A stretch of DNA of 64,000 nt, from NCBI GenBank assembly GCA_041648175.1, contig JBAZPO010000007.1, positions 132,310-196,309 of the forward strand. The letters run 5' to 3'. The notes under the pieces are model-generated. The model ran no database searches and had not been told where the DNA came from. It was given only the letters and a program-made list of their open reading frames with translations. A program made the translations under genes and the position numbers. This document shows, one piece after another, positions 42,701 to 50,388 of this stretch (within the stretch, counting starts at the first letter, position 1; every line of letters begins with the position of its first letter). The stretch comes from Desulfobaccales bacterium. GTDB taxonomy: Bacteria > Desulfobacterota > Desulfobaccia > Desulfobaccales > 0-14-0-80-60-11.

Positions 42701-42961
42701 CATCCGCCGCCTTTTCTGCACCAGTTCCGAATCGGTGACCACCGTGATGCCCTCGGCCACCGGATAGGTGCAGGACGCGGTGCGGATGGTGCGGTTGCCG
42801 GCGGTCACCTCCACCAGGCACAGGCGGCAACCACCGTAAGGTTTGATGGCCTCATAGTAGCACAGGGTGGGAATGCTCACCCCCACCTTGCGAGCCGCTT
42901 CCAGGACGGTGGTTCCTTCGGGAACTTCTACTGGACGATCGTTAATGGTTAACCTGACCAT
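39731..42961 (-). CDS. NuoG-like N-terminus fused to the C-terminal part of HdrA and a second FAD/ferredoxin module
   Basis: A protein of 1,076 residues. Residues 1-75 are a [2Fe-2S] domain (Cys34, Cys45, Cys48, Cys64) as in NuoG/HydA. Ferredoxin-type Cys groups follow at 123-133 (CVLCGLCTRVC) and about 164 (CRTCGACAFVCP). From about residue 193 the sequence is HdrA after its first iron-sulfur motif (LDEFNAGLARRGNIYRLYPQ, AVPAAPVIERDSC), then CVGSRDVKYHTYCSSVCC. A second FAD-binding domain begins at ALVIGGGVAGLNAALNL, and two C-terminal [4Fe-4S] motifs close it (CAACLVCVRTCP, CQGCGTCASECP). It should carry electrons from the NADH module to MvhD. No Sec codon is seen here. Confidence 0.9.
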   Translation of the reverse strand: MVRLTINDRPVEVPEGTTVLEAARKVGVSIPTLCYYEAIKPYGGCRLCLVEVTAGNRTIRTASCTYPVAEGITVVTDSELVQKRRRMVIDLLWSRCPDVPVLAEIAKQLGVNEPSFAKGKDDCVLCGLCTRVCSELQGVGGIGIVGRGARRMVTTPFGEFSQVCRTCGACAFVCPTGHIKDIAKISGKVPIPKLDEFNAGLARRGNIYRLYPQAVPAAPVIERDSCVHFLTGDCGACEKACPADAIDYKMQDERVTLEVGAVILSPGFQTFNPNKCGSYQYDKLPNVVTSLEFERILSASGPFGGHLVRPSDHAEPKKIAWLQCVGSRDVKYHTYCSSVCCMYAIKEAVISKEHAPYPLDTAIFFMDMRTFGKDFELYYNRAKDEHGVRFIRSRIHSIDALEGDNLAIRYADESGEEKTEAFDMVVLSVGMEVNPLAKKLAQTLGVDTNSHDFMATSPIAPVSASKEGIYVCGAMQGPKDIPESVMQASAAAGAVSATLGNVRWTQTKTRQIPTPKDIKPEDEPRIGVFVCNCGINIGGIVNVPELSAYAKRLPHVAYVEDNLFTCSQDTQVQMTKVIEEQNLNRVVVAACTPITHEALFRETLIDAGLNKYLFEMANIRNQDSWVHMKEHDKATEKAKDLVRMAVARASLLKPLAEKPLTINQRALVIGGGVAGLNAALNLGDQGFETILLEKEPELGGIARRIHKTIEGLDVQTYLDGLVERVKAHDKIQVLTGALVVGFSGYKGNFTTEVLVGPGMYERKIDHGITVVATGAHEYQPKEFLYGEHDRVMTQLELGDFLHRAPTEAADWNRVVMVQCVGSRNEENPNCSRICCQGAVKYALQLKGLNPDMDVVILYRDMRTYGFLEDYYREARDKGVLFARFEPDHGPQVTNDNGQLSVTFVDHVLGRPISMAVDAVILSAGARAADTEELASLLKLPRNAGGFFIEAHAKLRPVDFASEGIFLCGLAHSPKLISESIAQAMAASSRAGAFLADVNQTISGVTAHVEPDRCAACLVCVRTCPYGVPQINRDNVSEINEALCQGCGTCASECPANVIQVAHFEDDQISAKIKTLY

Positions 42962-42973
42962 AATGTACCTCTT

Positions 42974-44884
42974 TTACTCCACGGTGATGGCATCGAACTT
43001 ACACGAATCAAAGCAAACGCCGCATTTGATGCACTTTTCCTGGAGAATGCGATGGGCCTCTTTCTTTACCCCTTCGACGGCCTCGGCCGGACACTTGATC
43101 CGGCAGAGCCCGCAGCCGTTGCACACGTCTTCGGTCACGCTATAGGTTATCAGGGCCTTGCAGACCTTGGCCGGGCAACGTTTGGCCCAGATGTGGGCCT
43201 CATATTCTTCCCGGAAGTATTTGATGGTGGTCAGCACCGGGTTAGGAGCGGTGCTGCCCAGGCCACAGAGGGAGGAATCGATGATCATCTCGGAAAGCTC
43301 TTGCAATCTCTCGATGTCCCCTTCCTGACCTTTTCCGTCGGTGATGGCCTCAAGCATCTCCATCAGTCTCAGGGTGCCTTCCCGGCAAGGGGTGCACTTG
43401 CCACAAGACTCGTCCTTGGTGAAATCAATGAAGTATTTGGCCACATTAACCATGCAGTCCCGTTCGTCCATGACGATCATGCCGCCGGAGCCCATGATGG
43501 AACCCAAGGCCGCCAGTGACTGGTAATCTACCGGGGTGTCCAGGTGTTGCTCGGGGATGCAGCCCCCCGAGGGGCCACCGGTCTGAACCGCCTTGAAGCG
43601 TTGGTCATTGGCGATGCCGCCGCCGATGTCGAAAATCATCTCTCGCAAGGTGGTGCCCAAGGGAATCTCCACCAAGCCGGTATTCTTGACTTTGCCCACC
43701 AGAGAGAAAACGGTGGTGCCTTTGGCTTCCTTGGTCCCGTAGGAAGCATACCACTGGGCCCCCCGCATAATAATAGGTGCGATGTGGGACCAGGTCTTGA
43801 CATTGTTGATGGTGGTGGGCTTGCCCCACAGGCCGCTCTGGGCCGGGAACGGGGGCTTGGGCCGGGGCTCACCGACCTTGCCTTCAATGGAGGCGATGAG
43901 GGCCGTTTCTTCCCCGCAGACAAAGGCGCCGGCGCCTTCCCGGATCTCCAGCTTAAAGGAGAAGTCCTTGCCAAAGATATTATCTCCCAAGAGACCCCGC
44001 TCTTGGGCCTGGGAAATGGCGATCTCCAGACGCTGGATGGCCAGGGGATATTCGGCCCGGCAGTAGATATAGCCGTAGTTGACACCCATGGCGTAGGCGC
44101 CGATGGCCATGCCTTCCAATACTGCGTGGGGGTCGCCTTCCAGGATCCCGCGGTCCATAAAGGCTCCCGGGTCCCCTTCATCGGCATTGCAGATAACGTA
44201 CTTGACGTCCCCCGGGGCTTTCCGGCAGAACTCCCATTTGAGACCGGTGGGGAAGCCAGCGCCGCCCCGCCCCCGCAGGCCCGAGGCCTTGATCTCATCA
44301 ATGACCTGCTCCGGGGTCATCTCCGTCAGCACTCGGTGCAGGGCTTTGTAACCCCCCCGGGCGATGTACTCCTCAAGGTGCTCCGGATTGATGAAGCCGC
44401 AATTCCTGAGGGCAATCTTCACCTGATTTTTAAAGAAGGGTACTTCCTCGTATCTGGCGACCTCAACACCCAGCGACGGGGGATGGGGATTGGCATAAGA
44501 CCATTTGGTTGCATCGATAAGAAACTCTTCCTGGTCGATGCGGCAGAGCAGATTTTCAAGATAAACTTCCCCTGCCTGCACCGCTTCCACCAGCTTTTCC
44601 GCCTTTTCCGGGGTCATGTCATCGTAAGTGAGGCGTACCTGTTTGGGATAAACCACGTCCACCAGGGGTTCCCGCTGACAAAAACCGATGCAGCCGGTCT
44701 TCTCCAGAGCCACATCCAGCCCAAGTTCGCCGATTTTCTTCTCCAGGGCCGCATAGACCTTGTCGGCGCCGGAGGAAATACCGCAGGTGGCCATGCCCAC
44801 CATGATCTTGATCTTTTTAGGATAGGTCAGGGCCAAGCCCTGCTGTTTGATTTGCTCGAGTTGCTCCAGACTGGTGATTTTCAT
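42974..44884 (-). CDS. NuoF-like NADH dehydrogenase subunit with extra ferredoxin domain
   Basis: A protein of 636 residues. Its N-terminus is a thioredoxin-like ferredoxin (CGISSGADKVYAAL, CIGFCQREP). The NuoF core follows: the FMN/NADH site GLRGRGGAGFPTGLKWEF and CNADEGDPGAFMDR, then the [4Fe-4S] motif ESCGKCTPCREGT. Two C-terminal ferredoxin motifs (CNGCGLCRIKCP and CIKCGVCFDSCKF) are added, as in HydB/NfnB-like proteins. It should bind NAD(P)H and pass electrons to the Hdr-like partner. The ATG overlaps the upstream stop (ATGA). Confidence 0.94.
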   Translation of the reverse strand: MKITSLEQLEQIKQQGLALTYPKKIKIMVGMATCGISSGADKVYAALEKKIGELGLDVALEKTGCIGFCQREPLVDVVYPKQVRLTYDDMTPEKAEKLVEAVQAGEVYLENLLCRIDQEEFLIDATKWSYANPHPPSLGVEVARYEEVPFFKNQVKIALRNCGFINPEHLEEYIARGGYKALHRVLTEMTPEQVIDEIKASGLRGRGGAGFPTGLKWEFCRKAPGDVKYVICNADEGDPGAFMDRGILEGDPHAVLEGMAIGAYAMGVNYGYIYCRAEYPLAIQRLEIAISQAQERGLLGDNIFGKDFSFKLEIREGAGAFVCGEETALIASIEGKVGEPRPKPPFPAQSGLWGKPTTINNVKTWSHIAPIIMRGAQWYASYGTKEAKGTTVFSLVGKVKNTGLVEIPLGTTLREMIFDIGGGIANDQRFKAVQTGGPSGGCIPEQHLDTPVDYQSLAALGSIMGSGGMIVMDERDCMVNVAKYFIDFTKDESCGKCTPCREGTLRLMEMLEAITDGKGQEGDIERLQELSEMIIDSSLCGLGSTAPNPVLTTIKYFREEYEAHIWAKRCPAKVCKALITYSVTEDVCNGCGLCRIKCPAEAVEGVKKEAHRILQEKCIKCGVCFDSCKFDAITVE

Positions 44885-45828
44885 GTGAGCTGTTCCTCCT
44901 CCCGCCCATAGGATTCGGCGTATGATTTCAGGATCTTGGGCACAGCAGAGGGGCTCAAGCGGCCGAAGGTGTCATCGCCTACCCGCATGGCCGGGGCCAG
45001 GGCGCAACAGCCGATGCAGCGCACCACCTCCAGGGAGAACATGAAGTCCTCGGTAGTCTGGCCATGCTTGATGCCCAGCTCCCGTTCCAGCCGGTCCAGA
45101 AGCCTGGGAGAACCCTTGACAAAACAGCCCGTGCCCAGGCAGACGCTGATGATATGCTTGCCCCGGGGAACCAGGCTGAAGGCGTTGTAGAAAGTGGCCA
45201 CCCGTAGAATTTCGGAGACGGGTATCCTGAGCTCATCGGATACATGCTCTATGGCGCAGCGGGGGAGCCAGTTAAATTTCTTATTGACGCCGAGCAAGAT
45301 GGGCAGGAGATTACCCGGGGTTTCCCGGTACCGGTCAATGATGGCGGCCACTAAGTCTTCGTCGGTGGCCTGGGCGTACGCGGTGCGGGCCGCCCGCTCA
45401 TCTTCCGGTAACTGCACCTGGTAGCGGATGGGGCAGGCTTCCAGGCACACGCCGCAGCCGGTACATTTGCTCAAATCCACGGTGCGGGCCTTTTTGAGCA
45501 CCTCCACCTGAAAGCGGCCTGGCTCGCCAGTAATGCCCGTCACGTCGGCGAGGGTATGAATCTCGATGTTCAGGTGGCGGCCGCATTCCACCAGTTTCGG
45601 AGAAATAATGCACATGGCGCAGTCATTGGTGGGGAAGGTCTTGTCCAATTGAGCCATAACCCCGCCGATGGCCGGCTTGTTTTCAACCAGGTGAACATAG
45701 AAGCCGGAGTTGGCCAGGTCCAGGGCCGCCTGAATCCCGGCTACGCCTCCGCCTACCACCATCACGGAGCCCACATTGTCGGTACTCCGGGACGATTCTT
45801 GAGCCGTGGTAACATTCTCTTGGGGCAT
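44881..45828 (-). CDS. N-terminal HdrA fragment fused to a NuoE-like subunit
   Basis: A protein of 315 residues. Residues about 20-145 are the start of HdrA: FAD Rossmann VMVVGGGVAGIQAALDLANS, IGGVMAQLDKTFPTNDC and the [4Fe-4S] motif CTGCGVCLEACP. HdrA normally continues here, but the chain changes at about 165 into NuoE (DLVAAIIDRYRETPGNLLPI, then CLGTGCFVKGSP and CIGCC as [2Fe-2S] ligands). The missing remainder of HdrA is found two genes downstream, fused to a NuoG-like domain. The two chains must therefore assemble to rebuild HdrA. This is a true fusion, with no frameshift. Confidence 0.92.
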   Translation of the reverse strand: MPQENVTTAQESSRSTDNVGSVMVVGGGVAGIQAALDLANSGFYVHLVENKPAIGGVMAQLDKTFPTNDCAMCIISPKLVECGRHLNIEIHTLADVTGITGEPGRFQVEVLKKARTVDLSKCTGCGVCLEACPIRYQVQLPEDERAARTAYAQATDEDLVAAIIDRYRETPGNLLPILLGVNKKFNWLPRCAIEHVSDELRIPVSEILRVATFYNAFSLVPRGKHIISVCLGTGCFVKGSPRLLDRLERELGIKHGQTTEDFMFSLEVVRCIGCCALAPAMRVGDDTFGRLSPSAVPKILKSYAESYGREEEQLT

Positions 45829-45861
45829 AGGTTTATCCCTTGTAAGATTCTCTTAAGACGC

Positions 45862-46734
45862 CTACAAACCGGCGGCGCCCAGGATCGACGGCAATTTATC
45901 TTCCCACCCAATGGTGGCGATGAGCACTCCCGGGAATCCCTTCTGTTTAATGGCCGCTGCAAATTCCGCCGCGATCTGCACACACTCCCGCACCCGGTCG
46001 GCGGCTTTGTGAATCCGCGTGATGTACTCTTCCGGGATTTTCATCTCCAGATGGCGGTTGATATAGCGTGCCATGCCCACACTCTTGAGGAGCAGCACTG
46101 TGGGGATGATGGCCGCCGGGCGGCTTCCCGCCTGCTTTTTGAAATTCTCCAAGACCGCTACGTCGAAAACTGGCTGAGTAGTAAAAAATCGGGCCCCCGC
46201 AGCAATTTTTTTATCCAGGTCCGCCAACTCCGTCTTCAGGCCTTCGGACCCGGCCGGCACCTTGACCGTAGACCCCACCAGGAATTGGGGCGCCCCTTTA
46301 AGGTCCACCCCGGCCATATCCCGGCCGCCCCGCAAGGTGCCGATGGCGGAGATCAACTCCAGGAGATTGATGTCATAAACGGCCTTGGCCTCATGATGGT
46401 CGCCGTGGGTGATCTCCTCTCCGGCCACCGCCATAACATTGGGGATTCCCAGAGCCTGGGCCGCCAGCAGGTCGCCTTGCAGCGCCAGGCGATTGCGGTC
46501 CCGGCAGCAAACCTGCAACACCGTTTCCACTCCCTTGGTCTGTAAGAGGAGCGCGCCGCCCAGAGAGCTCAACCGCATGACCGCGTTGTTCATCTCCGGA
46601 ACCACAAAGGCGTCCACCATGCGTTTGACACTGTTGGCGTTGGCCACCATGTCGGAAATATCCGTACCTTTGGGCGGCTCCATTTCCGCCAGAATGACGA
46701 ATTCACCGGAAATCAATTTCTCTTGTAATGGCAT
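45862..46734 (-). CDS. Methylenetetrahydrofolate reductase (MetF-type), second copy
   Basis: A protein of 290 residues. FVILAEMEPPKGTDISDMV opens the family fold, followed by VVPEMNNAVMRLSSLGGALL, LQVCCRDRNRLALQGDLLAA, and PNVMAVAGEEITHGDHH. The C-terminus (GVLIATIGWEDKLPSIL) parallels the other copy (GFHIMAIEWEEKVPGIV). It differs enough to be an old paralogue rather than a recent copy. It heads the NuoE/F/G-Hdr-Mvh-MetV-MetF operon. The pair may reduce different pterin or folate forms, or form a heteromer (inference). Confidence 0.92.
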   Translation of the reverse strand: MPLQEKLISGEFVILAEMEPPKGTDISDMVANANSVKRMVDAFVVPEMNNAVMRLSSLGGALLLQTKGVETVLQVCCRDRNRLALQGDLLAAQALGIPNVMAVAGEEITHGDHHEAKAVYDINLLELISAIGTLRGGRDMAGVDLKGAPQFLVGSTVKVPAGSEGLKTELADLDKKIAAGARFFTTQPVFDVAVLENFKKQAGSRPAAIIPTVLLLKSVGMARYINRHLEMKIPEEYITRIHKAADRVRECVQIAAEFAAAIKQKGFPGVLIATIGWEDKLPSILGAAGL

Positions 46735-46752
46735 CGCGGTCCCTCTCAGAGA

Positions 46753-47133
46753 TTATTGGGATGATCGCACCATGGCGTTGGAGATGGCTAATATGAGATC
46801 ATCCTCGCCAAAGGAATTGACATGATAATAAAATATTCCTTGCTGGCGGATGCGGCTTTCCTGTTCGGCATTATTCTCGTCGGCAGTAATGATGATGGGC
46901 AGTTTGCGATCCAGGCCTTTAATAATGGAGATGGCCTCGTAGCCCATTTCTTCCGGGAGACGCACATCCATGACCAGCACTTGAATCTTTTCATTCTGCA
47001 GGGTCATGAGCAGATCTTTAATATTGTCCACCGCCTTGAGCCGGTGCCCCTGTTCGGTGACCCAAAAATTCAGGCTCTGGGCCAATTCGCACCCACGTTC
47101 GGCCACCAGCAGCGTGTTGCATTTTTCCTTCAT
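46753..47133 (-). CDS. Receiver-domain protein with altered acidic pocket
   Basis: A protein of 126 residues from the ATG at 47133; a longer frame from 47199 adds a stretch (HNKMQIGLTRQEFW) not typical of the family. The phospho-acceptor Asp56 (VLVMDVRLPEEMGY) is kept, but the acidic pair near the N-terminus is replaced (LLVAERG), so metal binding may be weak. No output domain is present. It lies 19 bases upstream of the metF-like gene and may act with it as the first gene of the operon. Confidence 0.82.
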   Translation of the reverse strand: MKEKCNTLLVAERGCELAQSLNFWVTEQGHRLKAVDNIKDLLMTLQNEKIQVLVMDVRLPEEMGYEAISIIKGLDRKLPIIITADENNAEQESRIRQQGIFYYHVNSFGEDDLILAISNAMVRSSQ

Positions 47134-47199
47134 GTAAGACCCCGGCTGAATCCACCAGAATTCCTGCCGCGTTAAGCCAATCTGCATTTTGTTATGCAA

Positions 47200-47435
47200 A
47201 GGCTATGCCCTCAAAGCAAAGATTGTGAAAACTCGCACACCATGCGACTTTCAGGGCAGGAACGTTTTGGCGCGAAGCTTGGGGAAAGAGGTCATTTTGG
47301 GACAAAAAAATCGGCCGAACAAGGTAATATATTGAAATTACAGGAAAACAGTAAGTATGGGTAAAAATGTCACATTTGTTACCATTTTGCTAGAAAGTTT
47401 TACAGGGAAGATGGCGGCGGAGGGTTTTAACGGGA
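47200..47435. other. Intergenic stretch upstream of the receiver/metF operon
   Basis: No gene is supported. It should contain the promoter of the minus-strand operon; I found no match to a standard consensus good enough to list. Confidence 0.3.
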
Positions 47436-47587
47436 AACCTAAACCCAATGCTGTTCACTTAAGCACTTGTAGGGGCGGGGTCTCCCCGCCCTGGTTCAAA
47501 ATTGACACGGGCTGGGCGGGGAAACCCCGCCCCAACATCCGAATAGATATCGCAAATGCTTAAGTGAACAGCATTGAACCTAAACCC
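47436..47587. mobile_element. MITE-like element with 19-bp terminal inverted repeats and 11-bp direct repeats
   Basis: Perfect inverted ends AATGCTGTTCACTTAAGCA (47447-47465) and TGCTTAAGTGAACAGCATT (47557-47575) enclose two GC-rich hairpins (47472-47491 and 47514-47533). AACCTAAACCC occurs at both outer borders (47436-47446 and 47577-47587), like a target-site duplication. It has no coding frame, so it would depend on a transposase elsewhere. The right border touches the stop codon of the small membrane gene. Confidence 0.75.
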
Positions 47588-47720
47588 ACATCTCGCTACT
47601 ACCGTCTGAGATCGGGTCCACCAGGATGATGACCAGGAGGAACAGCAGAATGGCCACGGCCACAATAACGAAGTGATTCGTCATGGCTGCATGCAGAATG
47701 TCGACAGGTTTTCTATACAT
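47580..47720 (-). CDS. Small membrane protein, single helix
   Basis: A protein of 46 residues from the ATG at 47720 (a shorter start at 47684 gives 34). One hydrophobic segment (HFVIVAVAILLFLLVIILVD) spans the membrane. No family was recognised and the ribosome site is weak. Its stop lies inside the 11-bp repeat of the neighbouring MITE-like element, so the C-terminus may have been changed by that insertion. It could also be a chance frame. Confidence 0.35.
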   Translation of the reverse strand: MYRKPVDILHAAMTNHFVIVAVAILLFLLVIILVDPISDGSSEMWV

Positions 47721-47801
47721 CGGGTTCGGGATCGGGATCGGAAAGATGTTATTGAAAGTTATGCAAATTAAATGCCAAATTAAATAACCTATTGATAACA
47801 A

Positions 47802-48179
47802 TTAATAAATTTAAAAAAATTATAAAGCTTCATGTTTCAATCTATCAATAATGTTCACGTTATGAAAAGACTGTGGTTATAGCATGAAGCATTGAACCTG
47901 CCGCGAGGACTCGCTGGCCCCATTTGCTTCCTCATCGTCCTGTGATAAATTTACCCGCATAGTCTGAGCCGCTGCGGCTTCCAGATGGCAAGCCGTAGAT
48001 AGAAATAATTATCGTATTTTTTCAATTAGTTAACTGTGGTCATTTGAGGTTGAGAGCTCTTAACTTAACGTTTGCTCCGGCCGTTGGTCCAATCCAGTGA
48101 AAGCCAAACCACCCCTGGGGTGGGAACATCTTAAGGACATTCAGCGCTGGATTTCCTGACGTACCCGGAGGATGAAGCA
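47802..48179. other. A+T-rich intergenic region
   Basis: No gene is supported. The first 60 bases are strongly A+T-rich (taacaattaataaatttaaa), then composition returns to normal. It should contain the promoter of the exported protein that follows. Confidence 0.4.
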
Positions 48180-48521
48180 ATGAAAACCTGGACCAAAAGC
48201 ATCGTAACCGGCCTGCTGATGGGCGTGGTTATCCTGGGAAGTCTTCCTGCTTTGGCTAACCCCCGCGGGCCTTGCATCGACAGACGGGAAATGAACCAGC
48301 AACATCGCATCCACCAGGGGCTCCGGGCAGGGCGGCTGACCCCCGGAGAATACCGCCGTCTCGAACACCAGCAAGGGCGCATCCGCATGGCTGAGGCCCG
48401 GATGCGGGCCGACGGCCGCCTGGATCGCCATGAGCGGGCCCGGCTAAACCGGATGGAAAACCACGCCAGCCGCAACATTTATCAGTACAATCACAACAAC
48501 TGGAGACCGGGCTGGCATTAA
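48180..48521 (+). CDS. Exported small basic protein
   Basis: A protein of 113 residues. The signal peptide (WTKSIVTGLLMGVVILGSLP, cut near ALA-NP) is clear. The mature part is rich in Arg and His and repeats a helix-loop pattern (RAGRLTPGEYRRLEHQQ and RADGRLDRHERARLNRM), similar to paired EF-hand-like loops. The function is unknown; family members of this type occur in envelopes of many proteobacteria. It stands alone with a hairpin behind it. Confidence 0.8.
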   Translation: MKTWTKSIVTGLLMGVVILGSLPALANPRGPCIDRREMNQQHRIHQGLRAGRLTPGEYRRLEHQQGRIRMAEARMRADGRLDRHERARLNRMENHASRNIYQYNHNNWRPGWH

Positions 48522-48537
48522 TCCAAGAGGACAGACG

Positions 48538-48562
48538 CCGGGGGCGGTAACTCGCCCCCCGG
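48538..48562 (+). terminator. GC-rich hairpin after the exported protein gene
   Basis: CCGGGGGCG and CGCCCCCCGG pair around a short GTAACT loop. No T run follows, so it is a possible terminator or RNA-stabilising stem only. Confidence 0.4.
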
Positions 48563-48641
48563 ATAGCACCACGGTGTTGTCATAATCCAATCGGTCTTTC
48601 CGTCATTGCCTTACCCGGAGACTGACCCCAAAGGGTCTGAC

Positions 48642-49070
48642 ATGACCAAAACAATTTTGCAAGTCTTATTGGTGATCACCATCGTAGCCTCAAGCCTGGC
48701 CTGCGCAGCCAAACGTCCTGTCCTTAGCCCCAATGCGCAACTCGACGCGGTGGGGATGGACGCAGCCCAGCAGGATATCGATGATTGTCTGCGGCGGGTA
48801 AACGAAGGGGGGCTGGAATCCGGGCAAGCCGGCAAGGTTGCCAGCTCCACTGCCATTGGAGCCGCGACCGGGGCCGCGGTGGGTGCGGTGGCTGGGGCGG
48901 TGGTCGGAGCTGCTGGCCGAGGCGCGGCCGCAGGAGCAGCCGGGGGCGGTACCGGCGGCCTTATCCGGGGACTCTTTCATGCCGGGGACCGGGGCCTTAA
49001 TCCGGAGCAGCGGCAGCTGGTGGAACAATGCCTCCGCGACAAGGGCTATGAGGTCAGCGGGTGGAAATAG
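48642..49070 (+). CDS. Glycine-zipper lipoprotein
   Basis: A protein of 142 residues from the ATG at 48642, with AAAGGG six bases upstream. The lipobox (ASSLAC) directs lipid attachment at Cys21. Residues about 65-110 are a glycine-zipper (STAIGAATGAAVGAVAGAVV followed by GAAGRGAAAGAAGG), a membrane-embedding module seen in outer-membrane lipoproteins. The C-terminus is soluble (LNPEQRQLVEQCLRDKGYEV). It probably sits in the outer membrane. The exact role is unknown. Confidence 0.82.
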   Translation: MTKTILQVLLVITIVASSLACAAKRPVLSPNAQLDAVGMDAAQQDIDDCLRRVNEGGLESGQAGKVASSTAIGAATGAAVGAVAGAVVGAAGRGAAAGAAGGGTGGLIRGLFHAGDRGLNPEQRQLVEQCLRDKGYEVSGWK

Positions 49071-49189
49071 AGACGGTCCCCTAATAACTCACTCATATAT
49101 GCCAATCAAATTGATAACTATCTGGCATTCTTGTGACTTATTGATAAAGGCAAGTAATCCGCCAGCTTTTGTCTGTATCAATATAGGGA

Positions 49190-49897
49190 TCAGAAGTGAT
49201 AGCTGGTCCGGAACAGGAAACTGAATTGATAGGCTTCCAAATTAATATCCACACTGCTAAAGCTATAAGTGGGTGAAGCATAACGGAACCGGAAACCCGC
49301 GTCCAGAGAGATGTTTTTCAAGGCAAAGAAGCGAAGCCCCGTTTCGGTGACCAAGGCGATAGTCGTCGAACTACGGTTCCCCAAGCCAAAGTCGCCAGAA
49401 TCCATACCGCTGAAGAGGACAGCAGGACCCACACCCAGGTAGGGATGCAACCTCCCCGCAGGCACCTCAGCGTCCGGCAGGAAGCCGTAATGGGTCATAA
49501 CCAAAAAAGTCCAGGCGGCCATGAAACCTTCTTGCCGGGGGAGAGTTTCCCGCACGTTACTTGGAGTGAAAGTAAGAGTTTGTGAAGGCAAGTCGAAACG
49601 GTTGTAGGTGAAGTCAGTGGCCAAACTGAAATATTTCATCCAGTCCGGCCAATTATAACCCCCGAAACCTGTATTGATGAAGTCATAGCCAATAGTGACG
49701 CCGCCAATTACCGCGGGATTGACCCGTGCTTGCTTAACCGTATCAAATCCGTTATTAGCTTTAAGGTCGGTGTTCGCCGCAAAATTTCCCCCCAGCTCAA
49801 CCCCCGCCCACATGGCGGTATTGGCCACGTTGGGCATGGACACTAAGGTCAGCGCCAAGAAAACCAACCCTATAAGCCGATAAGCTTTAATTTTCAT
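49190..49897 (-). CDS. Outer-membrane beta-barrel protein
   Basis: A protein of 235 residues with a signal peptide (RLIGLVFLALTLVSMPNVAN). The mature chain alternates short amphipathic strands (MWAGVELGGNF, GGVTIGYDFINTGFGG, YLGVGPAVLFSG, LRFFALKNISLDAGFRFRY) and ends in Phe (LFRTSYHF), as needed for BAM recognition. The size fits an eight-stranded OmpA/OmpW-like barrel. The ligand is unknown. Confidence 0.85.
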   Translation of the reverse strand: MKIKAYRLIGLVFLALTLVSMPNVANTAMWAGVELGGNFAANTDLKANNGFDTVKQARVNPAVIGGVTIGYDFINTGFGGYNWPDWMKYFSLATDFTYNRFDLPSQTLTFTPSNVRETLPRQEGFMAAWTFLVMTHYGFLPDAEVPAGRLHPYLGVGPAVLFSGMDSGDFGLGNRSSTTIALVTETGLRFFALKNISLDAGFRFRYASPTYSFSSVDINLEAYQFSFLFRTSYHF

Positions 49898-49954
49898 TGA
49901 ATTATCGCCACTTAATCTCTCGAATATTTTTGGTTTCGGTCATGCATTAAAACT

Positions 49955-50137
49955 TATAGCGTTTGCCAAGAGTTTTTTCCGTAATAGGAGATACTTTAAC
50001 ACCCTAAATCCCCCCTAACCCCCCTTTGGTAAAGGGGGGAACTATAAGGAATTACTCATAAAGTCACCCTTTGAAAAAGGGGGATTTAGGGGGATTTAAG
50101 AATCAGCCAGCGGCATAAATTTATGGCAAACGCTATA
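49955..50137. repeat. Inverted-repeat element with 14-bp ends
   Basis: TATAGCGTTTGCCA (49955-49968) and TGGCAAACGCTATA (50124-50137) are exact reverse complements. Inside, a CCCTAAATCCCCC-type arm and a GGGGGATTTAGGG-type arm form a second, imperfect inverted repeat. The sequence has no coding frame and looks like a small non-autonomous element or a large RNA hairpin. Confidence 0.65.
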
Positions 50138-50388
50138 TCTAAAGTTTTCCTCTTTTATGGCCCGATCATCTTCTTGAACGCAAAATAGCACAAGTCTTCC
50201 TTGGACTGAACCTTTTTTTAAATAATGAAGATATCAATTTATATTTGTATTCATATGGGATCCCGGGGCGCCGCCAAGCATTTTGCAATGGCCGGGGGAC
50301 TGATTTTATTATGAGGGCGATGAGCTCTTTCCAGGTCGTTTGGCTAAACAGAGACGACGGCATTGCACCAGCGCTTGTCCGTGATGGC
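50138..50388. other. Intergenic stretch before mutS
   Basis: Frames on both strands (for example 50166-50363 minus) show no family signature. No gene is supported here. Confidence 0.35.

Noticed and set aside
47270..47300. sigma54-like TTGGCGC motif upstream of the receiver gene
   Set aside because: The required GC of the -12 element is missing.
50166..50363. Minus-strand frame of 65 codons before mutS
   Set aside because: Poor codon use, no domain, and no start context; probably chance.
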